A program made the position numbers and the translations under genes. From positions 19,585,686 through 19,649,685 of the forward strand of contig NC_049979.1 in NCBI RefSeq assembly GCF_000003815.2: 64,000 bases of DNA, in the 5' to 3' direction. A model generated the notes under the pieces. The model saw only the letters and a list, made by a program, of their open reading frames with translations, searched no databases and was not told the DNA's origin. This document shows positions 1 to 11,139 of this stretch, in pieces (position 1 is the stretch's first letter; every line of letters begins with the position of its first letter). The stretch comes from Branchiostoma floridae (Eukaryota; Chordata; Leptocardii; Amphioxiformes; Branchiostomatidae).

Positions 1-157
1 AATGTTAAGTAAAATAGTCAGCTCAGTTTTCTTACAACAGATCAGTGGAAAAAGCAGCAGGAGCAACTTCAAGGTCACTGGAATCTGTGTCTGACTCTGT
101 AATCTGGGAGGAGAACTGCAGGTATTAGAGAGGAGCAATTAAGCTATTAAGCGTTAC

Positions 158-486
158 CTTTCGCTTCACTACTGTGATGCCCGGGTGTGAGGCGGCATCA
201 TGATAAACACGCATGATGTCTTTGAAGTCCTCCTGAATCATAACAAGTTTACCATTCTTGTGGAGCTTCCCCTCCACATTGGAGTAGCTCCTGGCCTTGC
301 GCTGGAAGTTCAGGGTCTGGCGTTTGGACTCCACACTTGAATCCTTGAGGCCAAATGGAACATTGTTATGTTCCTGGGCTGACAGTGTCCTGAAAACCTC
401 ATGCCCCCAGTCGGTGCCACCGGGCCTTTGTTTATCCCTGTCCAGGTAGTATTGCAGGGCAGCAGCCTCTTCTTTACTGATTGGCA
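158..486 (-). CDS. Internal exon of unknown gene, integrase H2C2-like (partial)
   Basis: An open minus-strand exon with a pyrimidine-rich acceptor just above 486 and a GTAACG donor just below 158. It encodes about 110 residues, starting near PISKEEAAALQYYLDRD. The C-terminal part has a spaced YHD...SHPG pattern followed by basic residues, which loosely resembles the H2C2 zinc-binding module at the N-terminus of retroelement or Ginger-type integrases. No catalytic domain is visible in the window. The family assignment is weak; the exon call rests on the splice signals and the length of the open frame. The gene would continue off the left edge or into unrecognised exons upstream (higher coordinates). 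Confidence 0.4.
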
Positions 487-925
487 CTTGAAAATAAAAA
501 AACAAAACTTGTAGTTGGATGTAGAGTAGTGTTTAAGATTGCCTCCGCCCCCCTCCCCCTATTCAAAACATGAATATCGATCGTCTAAGAGAAACACTCA
601 AATTTCCAAGCTCCATTTTGACTTCTGCGAGAGGCAGTCATAAGCATCATACACAAATGGTTCACAGGAAATGTACAAAAGTTAAAACAACAAGACCACA
701 AAAAAGGACCTTACTTGCGTTGGTGCACGTGGAATTCGCAGTCAACATCAGCCAGCATTCAGCGCAAGAGAAGTTTTGTCGAACTTTTTAAACTCTCGCA
801 AGTAGACTCTCGCGACGTCTCGCGATCGCGAGGTGGAACCAAATTTGGAATACTGGGCGTAAATAATCGCCGCTTGTGGTCCTGTCAATCAACATGATTG
901 ACGGCGACAAAGAAGCGAGTCTGAG

Positions 926-1046
926 ATATCCTGAATGCGCTCTGGTTTAGAGCGCTTTTAGAATAGAAGCGCATTTAGGATGCAGGCCTATCCCAGAAGT
1001 GCTTCTATCCTAAAAGCGCTTTTAGGATAGAGCACATTTGGGATAT
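926..1046. repeat. Imperfect foldback hairpin, ~56-bp arms
   Basis: The left arm (about 926-981) and right arm (about 990-1046) are reverse complements over roughly 56 bases with scattered mismatches, around a loop of about 8 bases containing GCAGGCC. Each arm itself contains an AGCGCT-centred palindrome (GAGCGCTTTTAG / TAAAAGCGCTTTTAGGAT), so the structure is nested. It looks like a miniature foldback element or a hairpin-forming repeat. No target-site duplication was recognised. Confidence 0.65.
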
Positions 1047-1398
1047 ATCATGCCCCTACATGGATCATCTTTAAACACGTGATTAGTGGCCCGCACTGAG
1101 CAGTTTCCTCTACCATTGCAGTTCTAGTCGGTGACCACTTTCAGACTCTTGGTGCTGTTACAGTTGATAGTGAGCACAGGGCCACCACATACACTGCTGG
1201 GGAGTGTCCGGCCGTACAAGGCAGAGATGATGTTGATGTATTGCCCAGTGGAGCACCTCAGTGACAGGATCTTATTTTCGCAAACTCGAGTAGTAGTGTT
1301 AACTCCACACCGTTCTAGAAAGGTTTAATGATTTTTAACACTTTGAATAACATTATATCCAATGAGGAAACCTATAAGACAGATGTAAATATACATAT

Positions 1399-1414
1399 AC
1401 TACTACTACTACTA
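1399..1414. repeat. (ACT)n microsatellite
   Basis: About five tandem ACT triplets inside an AT-rich stretch that otherwise shows no coding signal. Confidence 0.8.
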
Positions 1415-1922
1415 TACATATATAGATATTTATATGAATGTAATGTTTATGTTATGCCCATGAACCTAACCGGTGCGCTACTTGAGTAAAATATTTGCAC
1501 CTATATCTAAGTAACGCTGCAATCATTTTCACTTACATGCTGTTTTGTGTTTCTTTTACGAGCTGTGAGAAGATATTTCTGCTGGTTTTCATTACGCGAT
1601 AGAAATAAAGTCGTTTTCATTGTTCGATATTTGTACACTTACCAAAATCAGAGCTTGTCTCTCCATTATGTACTGCATACAGCAGTAGCAACATGGACGT
1701 CAACATGGTGGTCATGGTCTTCTGTACATAAAAATGGCCTAGTATCTGACGTGTTGCTCTGCTCACAAGAAGACGGAGACTTGCGACAGAATATGACCAG
1801 CCCTGAAAAGAGGAGCCGCGTACTATATTATGCTTAGTAATTCCATTTTCTCCTCAAAACGCATCCCACCAAAAAAGAGTATTTGTTTCTAAAATCGACA
1901 AGGAAGTGAAGTTCTTCCCTAC

Positions 1923-2210
1923 CTGCACGAGTCGTCAGTGTGCCCATGACCTCTGACATGAATATTTGCATGTCCTGAAAGAACCTTTACTTGTGGTGGT
2001 TTGTCTTTTGGTTTGGGTTTTTGGTGTGTTTTAGTGGCGCGTCGACATGAACCAACAATATCGCTGACTTTGCTGTCAGAGAGGGCAAATTCCTCGTTTA
2101 TTTGCAGCAGCAACATTCGAGGCTTTTCTGGGCAAAAATCATTTTGAAAATGAGCATTGTGATCTTTGTCGTTTCTGAGGCTGCCAGGTATGTTGATAAC
2201 AACAAAGAAA
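1923..2210 (-). CDS. Possible exon of unknown protein
   Basis: A minus-strand open frame of about 95 residues ending at a strong donor (CAG|GTAGGG, donor at about 1921-1922). The upstream boundary is uncertain; a TAAG acceptor-like site lies near 2212. The peptide has a protein-like composition, with a KTHQKPKPKDKPPQVK basic/proline stretch, but I recognise no domain. It could belong to the same minus-strand gene as 158-486 or be a repeat relic. Confidence 0.25.
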
Positions 2211-3107
2211 CATCCCTTAGGCACATTTTTGAAGTGTGCTCACCGCTTAATAACAAGTGATGAATTTCGCCATGCCACCTGCCGATAACTGTACAAAGTG
2301 CATAAACTCTACTTAGCCGCAAAATGTAAATAGAAGTGCATTTCTATTTTCGGGGAGATCCTGTGTTCTTAAATTTCAATTCAATTTCAATACCATGACG
2401 CAGAAGGCAAACTATGCATGGCTGTCCATTTATAAGCAACGATGATATGCTCCACAATTGTTGAACCTTGTTTCTTATGACCTCCAATCTGTCCCTCAGC
2501 TGCCATAAGATAAAAAAAAGATACTGCATTATTGGATTCAAAACCCTCAGCCTTACAGCTGTACTTGCACTATACAGAACGAAACAAGACAATGAAAACG
2601 ATTATCTGTATCGTAGAATATCAAAGAAATGTCGAAGCTGCCAAGAATAACATCTAAATTTTATTTAGCACTACTATGATCGGCTTGTATACATGTATAT
2701 GGCCATAACGTTGTACAAAGTTAACGTTTATTTGTCACAAGAGACAACAAAAGTTTAACATGTATTTACGTGCATATTGTAAAAACAAAATGCACTATTG
2801 TGCACATGAAGGTTGATTTAGACACACTGTTGAGTAAATTAATATTTTAGCAGAAATCGCTTGTAATTACGCATTGTATGCCTTACTGTTAATGTCCATG
2901 GTTTCGCTGTCCTAGTAGACATTCTTCATTTTTCTTGTACGTAAAATGACTCTAGTGCACTCTGCAGAGATGTATGATAGAGTAAGAGTAACGAGGCGAG
3001 TGACGTTTTAAGTAAATGCAATAATCAGACTTTAATGATAAAGAATAAAAATGATAAGGATTTGGCATTAGAATATCCTTCTTTCGCGGAAACCAATGCA
3101 CAGTTAC

Positions 3108-3583
3108 CTTTTGATATACAGTGTTCACCTTGACATATGACGTTGTCCACGGTCCAATTGCCGCCGTTGTTGTCAATGACATTAATTGCCCGCGATCTCC
3201 GTACCATCCGGTTGTAGATGGCATTGACCACGAAAACTTCATTTTCAGTGTCGCAGATAATGTTTACGGGCAATAGGTCTAAGAAAGTAATGTAAGATAA
3301 TGTTATTGACCGACCTGTCAGTAGTTGTGTGATAATGCCGCTCTGAATGAATGCCGCTCCGGGACCAGGTTTTTCCAAATCTGTCTTCTCGTTGGAAAAT
3401 GTAGATTGTAAGGTTCAGATGCTGCATGTAGCTCAGGAAGCTAATAATTGAGCTTGTACGATACAAGACACGGTGAAATGATTTCAAGAACTTACTGTTT
3501 TTGTAGTCCATCCCGCACCAAATGGTGCATCGAGTGGCGCCCATCTCCGTTTCTATATAGGTCCACACAGCTCTGCGCAGTCC
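3108..3583 (-). CDS. SUEL (rhamnose-binding) lectin-like gene, two exons (partial)
   Basis: Two minus-strand exons join in phase. The 5' exon ends at 3496 with donor A|GTAAGT and encodes a stretch with TRCTIWCGMDYKN; its upstream limit is uncertain. The next exon is 3108-3278, with a CTTAG acceptor and a GTAACT donor. It encodes a Cys-x(7)-VFVVNAIYNR stretch followed by VDNVICQGEHC. This spacing (IICD..., hydrophobic core, NAIYNR in place of ANYGR, then C-x-G-x-x-C) resembles the first half of a SUEL/galactose-binding lectin domain as in sea urchin egg lectin or latrophilins. The second half of the domain, with the usual DPC-GT-KYL motif, is not seen. The function as a lectin is inference; it could also be an unrelated Cys-rich ectodomain. 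Confidence 0.4.
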
Positions 3584-4842
3584 ACTGGCAGTTTTCTGTG
3601 TGTTCCACTATTATATACTCTTTCCCAGATGCTTAGTGCTAACAAGGAGGTTAACTTCCTTGCATTGACATCAGTATCTTTTCCAAAGCTTCCTGTACTT
3701 CACTCGTGTTCCGCATGGCGTATTTTTAACATGCATTGTGTCGCATTGACAGCAAAAAATCCTCTAATACGTCACATCTAATTTCTTAAAGATGAAAATC
3801 TGTTCAGCTTCTGAATAGCAATGACAAAGACATAGCGTGAGGCAAGTAGTCTTGTTGAAATTAGGCAATCCAGTGATAAATTCAAGATCGATTTAAGTCC
3901 ATTTGTTGTTGATAACCAAACGGTTATCTAAAGAAACATCACAAGCCGCTATACACAGTACGTAATCTTAAAGTTAAAATCGCCAATACTTACACCCTCT
4001 TGAATAATGCACGCTATGGAAGGTTCGTAACATCTGCATGTTGCAATTCTTTATGCAATTAGAAATATTTCAATCATTTCTTGGTTCTTCATATTACAAA
4101 ATTTGATATGAGACTGAAATGGTGACTTATAATAAATAACATGTTTATTGCATAAAATATATAATTCAATTCTCCCCAAAGCTATTGATGTTCATTGCAA
4201 TGCGGGATCACATGCCGGAATGGGAGGCGTATTTGATAACACTCATCACGGTCGGATAACGAAGAGTCACATGACTAACGCCGTGTGCGAAATCACTTCC
4301 TGGTCGAGAGTACAGGCAGCCGACGACGGTTCGGACGTGACGGAAACTACGCTCTGTCGGTATGTTGAAGTGCAAGTTGGAAGCGAAGACGTTATACAAT
4401 ACTTCCGTCATCAAGCAGTTAAACTGGCAATGAATCGTGGCTCCACATGCAAAAAAATGTCTGGCCAAAGGGTGGGTCCCTTCGGAACACTGCTACAGTA
4501 AACAACGCACTACAGAACTCTGAGCTTGCAGCTGCGTTCGTCTTGGATCGCCTCAGCTTGCGGACACACTAGACGATCGAGGATACGAGTTTGAACAACA
4601 TTTAACTTAACTCGCCCAGTGGAAAGTGATTGAGCCCAGCCCAATAGGGAACACTTCAGCGGAATGCGCCCAGTGCTTCACTGTCTGTGATTTTAATCCG
4701 AGTCGATTTTTTTTCTTCGAGAACTTCCGTGTTCGAAGTTTGGAATATACGTGTACATCATATCAAGGGAGAGCTGTCAGTGTACGTTTCATAAAGGCCT
4801 AATTATCGTGTGAGCATTCCAGAAAGCTGATTTTTACGTTCA
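3584..4842. other. Upstream region, no supported gene
   Basis: Lies between the minus-strand lectin-like exons and the plus-strand receptor gene, so it may hold divergent promoters. Bases 4190-4700 are noticeably richer in C/G and CpG than their flanks and are open on both strands, but no splice pattern or protein family supports coding. Confidence 0.4.
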
Positions 4843-7800
4843 ATGGTAAATTCACTGGAGGATACACACTTCGCCATGGGCGGCAGAAAGGCGTGTGTTG
4901 GTTTAAGCATGCAGGCATGGATCATGCTATCCATGATCACCTGCTTCACTGCGACTGTTCTCTCCATGGGGCAATGTGTTGGAAACGAACGTTGTTATGT
5001 CGAAAGGATTTCAGACCCAAATGGACAAGAGGAAGCTGGAGACCGTTTTACAACTGGTAGAACGGACAGCGGTACATGTAACAGCTGTGAGGGACATTTA
5101 AGCACTGACGCAAACAACAACAGTGACAGTGACGATAGATGTTGGTGTCAGTGTTCGTGGCAACATACATTTTGGTCGGATATAAATAAATGCAGTAAAG
5201 AACGGGAAATGCTCGGTAAGTACTGGTGCCAAACTACCGATTGTTAGACACGCGTACGTCTTTCAAGCAAATTCAATCATCATAAAGCATATATGACAGT
5301 AACAGCGGTAGGTAACACAAGACTTCGGAGACCTCATACTTCCATGAAATATTCTTATTATGCAATTGCACATCTGCATAATATGCCTGGTTATGTACAC
5401 CCCATACCAAATATCATTACAATCTATCCAGAGGTTCTAGAGTTATGGTGACAACAAATATCCAGACACACAAACAGACAGACACATAAAAAATGATACC
5501 TCCATTTTATGTAGGTAATAAAGCATGGTATTGCTATCTATACCAGATTGCTATTGGGACTGAGTAAATACAAATTTTGGTAACTGTTATATTGTATTAT
5601 ACTAGTAAGTTGGCCAGAAAACAGTGAATAATTTGCCCAGGGATGTCAAATACAGTGAATAATTTGCCCAGGGATGTCAAATACATTTTTACACATAGTT
5701 GGACTGAGCTATTTACAATAAGTGAACAGTCACCTCGGTCCTGTAACAGTACACTGGTTCCTGACATGCATGGCTACTCTAATGTTAGATTCTCTGTTAA
5801 ACAAATTCATACACACAAGAAAACCTCATTTAATACACTCTTATCATTCCAATTTAAATAAGAAAAAGTGTTTCGGATACTTATGAAATTTATGGCATGA
5901 AATCATGAGCATTCCCAGGGTAATGAGATATGTATGCATGTAATGTTGAATGATGTCCATAGAAAGTATTTGCACACTCTCTTCCTGTAAATTGTAAATT
6001 AGAGCTTAATTTCCATCAATAGTCAATAATTACATACCTGAGGGAATCTGATTCTTTGATTTTATTTCCAATTGCTGTCCTTACATCCTTTTGCATAATT
6101 TAACATACATACATTTTCCTCCCTGATACATGTATCATATAGATGTATGCATTTTTCTTGTGCCACCTCACCTATTAATTACCAAATGATCATACTACAA
6201 AAAGTTTACACCATTCACTTTTTCAACCTTGCAGGCTGCAGAGTCAGAGTAGGGAATTCTGGACTACCCAAAGCTACAACAGTGGGCAATCTAAGAACCA
6301 GGGTGCTGAAGTATATGAAGAATAGAAATGAATGGGTTGATTTGAACAAAAACTGGGGTTGTACAGTTACAAAGCAAGAGTACCTTGAAAATGATGGTCA
6401 TTGGAGGAACCTAACATGTGTCACAGAACATACTTTCAATATAGCTGATCCGTCGGATCAAATATCTGTTGCATCAAACAACCAGATTGCTTTGCAGGTA
6501 AGTTGCATAGCCCTTTCTGCTCCTAATTAAGTCATTCTTGAACTAGACTTTGGCGACCTCATACCTCCATGAAATATTTAGAGCTTTTGTAAATTTTATG
6601 CAAATGACTTGCACATTTACATGATCTTGTTGACACACAGACTGACACACAAATGCTAGTGAAAATATAACTTCTATGACATTTCATGGAGGTAAAAATA
6701 AGTACAGTAACTATATTGTGACTTGCAATAAACATTGATCGATTGACTCTATGAAAGGCTGTATTTCTTTGAGCATGTTAAGGTCACACCAATCTAACTT
6801 CTTTGCTGTCATATTTGCTTTATTTTCATCTGATTTGGAAAAAAAAGATCCCATGTACCATCAACCCTAAATGTATTGTTTTTGACAATATATTTGTTCC
6901 GCTGGCTCCGGCTATTCTTTTCACACAACCAAGATATTAGATTTGTATGGCCTCTTATGGCACCAACAAATGTAAATGTACTTCCTTTTTGCCTTTGTTT
7001 TGCTATTTGGAAATCAGTGGTCTGGATTAGACAATGACAATGAAGATCTTCACGGCTTACTGGTGAAGCTGTCAATATCATGCAGCCGTGATGCAACAAT
7101 GGGGAGCCAATGCCTGCTCTTTAAGCTTGTAGGCACCCACACTTGTGAGTAAACTTCTTTTCTCTGCTTTGCATGTGCTTCATTTGACATTTTGCTATAG
7201 TGTCAAGAAACTTAGGACATAAGAGTTTTCTTTTACACAACCATTGTTTTTCTCACCTGCTGACGTTTCGATGTCTGTCAGACATCTTCCTCAGAGCTCC
7301 TTAATGGAGTTCTGCTTCTTGCCGCTATATGTAGCCGATGTAGGTGGCACTTTTGCGGAGAGAACGCTATCCCAAACGTGGCTGAGTTTGTATCCACCTT
7401 TGTCCTGGTTCATCACTGGGGTGGACTTCCTTACACGTTTGGGATAGTGTTCTCGCCGCGAAAGCGCCACCTACATCAGCTACATATAGCAATGAGAAGC
7501 AGAATTTCAGTTAGAAGCTCTGTCTGACAGACATCGAAATGTCAGCAGGTGGGAAAAAAAAACTGGTTGTGTAAAAGAAAATGGCCTATGATCTACCAAC
7601 CTGATGAAATTATTTACGGAAGTCAAGGAACTTGTCTTAAAATTATTTCTTTCTTGAATACAATGTATCTATTTATTTCAGATGATCCAACAAATTCAGA
7701 ATGTGAAGATGAAGACACAACTACAGAGGAAAGTAAGTTTAGCACAACTTCCTCAACCACTGTGTTTGACTCGGGTGACCAATACACTACATCCAGGAGA

Positions 7801-10800
7801 AATCATTCAACTTTGTTAACATCAAGTCAACCTCTATCGTAGCAGATGCAACATNNNNNNNNNNNNNNNNNNNNNNNNNNNNNNNNNNNNNNNNNNNNNN
7901 NNNNNNNNNNNNNNNNNNNNNNNNNNNNNNNNNNNNNNNNNNNNNNNNNNNNNNTCTAGATCTAGCTTAGCCATGCTGACACCTGGCTCTCCAGGTATGG
8001 TACAATACTGTTTCTCATTTACTCTGACTTTTATCATTACAGATCTAATTTACTAGAAATAATGTGAAAACGTATACATTGGAATTACTAATTAGCCGAG
8101 TAACAATATAATTGTATCTTTCACATCTCTAACTTTTTTTGTACATACAATGATATGGAGTACAGTCACTGTACTCCATATCATTTTTCAGTGGTAAATG
8201 ATTTACCACCCGTTGTAGCAGCTCTATTTGTGTCAGACTGTTTTCCTTCCCTTCAGTCATACGTGCCCTATTCTCAGCATGTAACGTCTTTACTTTAGTT
8301 ACAATGTATATATTGGTATTTATGTTTTCAACCAGTCCTAATGCCATGGTTATGCTCAGAGCAACAACATTATATTTGCTCAGAGTAAAAATGTGCACTG
8401 ACTCATCAATGCACTGACTCATCAATGCACTTTCTTTTGTCCACTTTAAATCTGCCAATTTGTGATTGATAATTTTACTTTTAAAAGTTGTATGATTATT
8501 TTCTGTAAACTCATCATCGTATTAATTCTTCTCACCTCAGACAGCTTACCTATGAGTAGGTACCCAACAGCTGCCATTGCAGGTGGAACATCTGCAGCTG
8601 TTATCATCTTCATTGTGGCAGGTGTGGTACTCTTCATCATATGGCGCAGGAAGTTCAAACCAAGGTAAGAACAACATTTGCACTGTTGGCAGGTTTTGTT
8701 ACTAAAAACACAACATGTGTAACTATTCAAAATTGACAGGGAAGTTATCTTGTAGTGTAATCTTACCATTTAGCAGTTACCTAGCAGTTTTATATCTAAA
8801 ATTTTAATGTAAATACAAATTTCTCTTTTCTTTTGCATAGGAATATGGGAAAGCACAAGACCCAAAGGGTAAGTTACAAAGTGAATCTTCAACAATGTTT
8901 TTCAATAGCTATGGAAGACTTAAGCTTTTATATCGCATCAATACAGTCTTCAATGTCCATTTACCAGTATGTAATGTGTACTGTATTTTTTCTGGCCATT
9001 AACATTGGTGTGATGGTCTGTTGCCATTTAGATTAAGATTCAAGTATATTACAATTGTCAACTTTTTAAAAGGTTAAAATTACAAATGACAAAACATTTA
9101 TTTGCCATAGGTGACCATGAGTAGTTTACAGAATGGACACCCCCACCCTACAGAAGAAGGTACAGTGGATAATGAAATATATGCTGGCGATGACGCGGGA
9201 ATCGTGGACAATGTCATCTACGAGGGAGGGGTGGGAGCGGATGGGGTGTTCTCTAACCCTGGATACGCTGACAAGACACCGCAGTTCAAACCACGCATGG
9301 TGAGGAAGTCAAACTTTTGTTTTTTTTGGCATTATTTTTACATACTCTACAGTGCAGAGTACATAATACATAACCATTTGTTAGATGCCAAATGCATGTC
9401 AGGGAAGTTTGCTGTTCAGTCTTGTTTTTTATTCCTTATAACTTGATGTGCAAGTGTGCATACATTGGTCGAATATGTCAAGCAGCAATATCTTGATGTT
9501 CAGGTTAGTTGTCGATAAATAATGTTAGGGAACTGTCCTATGGCATGCCAAGGGAGTAATGTATGACCTACAAGTTATCCTGAGCATGTAAGTTGAATCA
9601 TATAAAACTGAAAACATTCACCATTACTGTTCTCTTTACTGATATTTCTCCCAGTTCTGAAGTGGCACAGTCAGACCCCCAATCTAACTGTACCACCTCT
9701 ATTTGCCCTGTTTTTGTACCCACAGGAACCCACATTCCCCTATAGGACCACATAGCAAGGACTTTGAACTCAGTTGGTAAACATTCCCAGACAACTACAT
9801 GGTGTAGAATAGATCAGGATAGCTCGATCAATTAACTCATCTTAGCACAACAGCTAGCTATTAATGTATTGTAAATACGTTTTAGACTTTTGAGTGGGAT
9901 GTGCATGGTGATAGCACTACTAAAATGCCTGTTACAGTAGCAAGACCGCATACTCGTTTTTGTTTTCTTTACATCTGTGACTTTGATTACATAGCAAAGG
10001 CCAGCTGTCTTGGCATAGCAAATATGTAACTCAAAGCTCACTCTCAGTCATCAGTGTCAACTTTTCATTTACCAAAATATCCCAGTCCCCAACATCCAGT
10101 ATAACTTTCTCAAACAAAGCATGATATTATAATCTCCAAGCAGATGTAAGAATCCTAGGGGGAAGTGAGTTGTTTAAGAAATACAATACCAGAAGAGTAA
10201 CAACATGTACATGATGTACGTTAAGAAAACTACTTCTGTACAGCGTTAACCAGGTTTACAGTAACCGTTACAACATTCCTTATTTCTCATACATCTCAAA
10301 GTAAAACATTTAACAAAATGCACAGATGAAAACAGAACACTAGGACAAAATGAAAAAATATCACTACAAAAATCCATTCCCTAAAACTGTGTTCAATTTA
10401 AGCTATAAACTTTAACTCCATTTACTTCATCCAATTCGGCATTGTTTCTCTTAAATCCAACAACCAACAAATGAAAATGGTGTGTCCGTGTCCTAGTAAT
10501 AGGACCTAATAAAAATTCTGCCATTTATGATAGTAAATACTTTGTTTTTGCTTCTTTCCCAAGGATGCCCCTGGAGCATTTGTACAGCCCAACCCAGGAG
10601 CAACTGACAAGACCCCCCAACCCCAGCGGAACATTATCATCGATGAGCCTCAGTATGCACAGATAGTTGACGACCAGTACGCGGATCCTCAGAAAGTACG
10701 GGAACGCAAGGACAAGAAAAACAAAAAGAAAGCTGCCAAGGATGAAAACTATTCCAACCTAAAAGGGCCACACGAAAGACAGCCGGGTGCAAACAACTCA

Positions 10801-11139
10801 AACAGCAATCACATATACCAGGGACTGAATAAAGGTGCAGATTATCAAAGTTTACGGGGGCCGAGAGAGCATCACGAAGTGAGACCATCTGAGAATCCCC
10901 AAACTCCGCAAGACGGACACGACTATACTTCTCTTCAACCTGGAAGTTCAAAGCCAAGTGCGGGCACATTGTCGAAGGAAGCAGACTATACAGTGTTGGA
11001 AGGCCCAGACTCCCCTGGGGAGGAGACTGCAGCAGGGCCAGATTACACCACCTTAGATGGACCAGACTCCCCCGGGGATGAGAGTACCTCAGGACCAGAC
11101 TACACAGTTCTGGATGGGCCAGATTCACCAGGGGATTAG
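4843..11139 (+). CDS. Single-pass membrane protein with eight cytoplasmic YxxL/I motifs
   Basis: Eight exons join in phase to 576 residues: 4843-5215, 6235-6497, 7018-7144, 7682-7732, 8541-8664, 8841-8868, 9111-9299, 10564-11139. The N-terminus (from 4843, or the second Met at 4876) holds a hydrophobic signal segment (WIMLSMITCFTATVLS). The ectodomain is Cys-rich (RCWCQCSW) and matches no fold I know, followed by an acidic/Thr stalk. Exon 5 encodes one membrane helix (TSAAVIIFIVAGVVLFIIW) with a WRRKFK stop-transfer. The tail carries DNEIYAG, DNVIYEG and NPGYADK (exon 7), then in the last exon YAQI, YSNL, YQGL, YQSL, YTSL, YTVL, YTTL and YTVL. The last three lie in a 21-residue repeat (DYTxLxGPDSPG). 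Type I topology and signalling through SH2 proteins are inferred. The spacings do not match a canonical ITAM (6-8 residues between motifs). The assembly gap lies in intron 4, so a missed exon is possible, although exons 4 and 5 join in phase. Confidence 0.75.
5320..5525. repeat. Interspersed repeat copy (TACYTCCATGAAAT family)
   Basis: Contains GACCTCATACTTCCATGAAAT near its left side, a CAGACACACAAACAGACAGA tract, and ACCTCCATTTTATGTAGGTA at its right side. The same ordered words recur at about 6552-6694 in the next intron, so both are copies of one dispersed element in receptor introns 1 and 2. Confidence 0.55.
5621..5682. repeat. 31-bp perfect tandem duplication
   Basis: Copies at 5621-5651 and 5652-5682 are identical, starting ACAGTGAATAATTTGCCCAG. 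A simple recent duplication in intron 1 of the receptor gene. Confidence 0.9.
6562..6694. mobile_element. Short TIR element (133 bp)
   Basis: Ends in exact 14-bp inverted repeats: TACCTCCATGAAAT at 6562-6575 and ATTTCATGGAGGTA at 6681-6694. The interior has ACACAGACTGACACACAAA, similar to the related copy at 5320-5525. Non-coding, in receptor intron 2. Confidence 0.6.
7226..7581. mobile_element. Foldback MITE in receptor intron 3
   Basis: Two arms of about 150 bases (7226-7378 and 7436-7581) are diverged reverse complements around a spacer of about 55 bases. Outer words: TTTTCTTTTACACAACC at left, GGTTGTGTAAAAGAAAA at right. Further in, GACGTTTCGATGTCTGTCAG mirrors CTGACAGACATCGAAATGTC, and ATCCCAAACGTG mirrors CACGTTTGGGAT. 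It carries no coding capacity beyond chance frames. It sits between exons 3 and 4 and would form a very long hairpin in the pre-mRNA. Confidence 0.8.
7855..7954. other. Assembly gap (100 N)
   Basis: Exactly 100 N, the usual placeholder for a gap of unknown length. It lies in intron 4 of the receptor gene, so the real intron may be longer and could hide an exon. Confidence 1.
8149..8185. repeat. 37-bp perfect palindrome
   Basis: Arms of 18 bases (8149-8166, starting AATGATATGGAG; 8168-8185) are exact reverse complements around a single C at 8167. It is about 200 bases right of the assembly gap. Such a short-loop hairpin can extrude as a cruciform and often breaks sequencing. Confidence 0.9.

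Noticed and set aside
4148-4501. Overlapping open frames on both strands
   Set aside because: No domain, no splice consistency; explained by locally higher C/G content upstream of the receptor gene.
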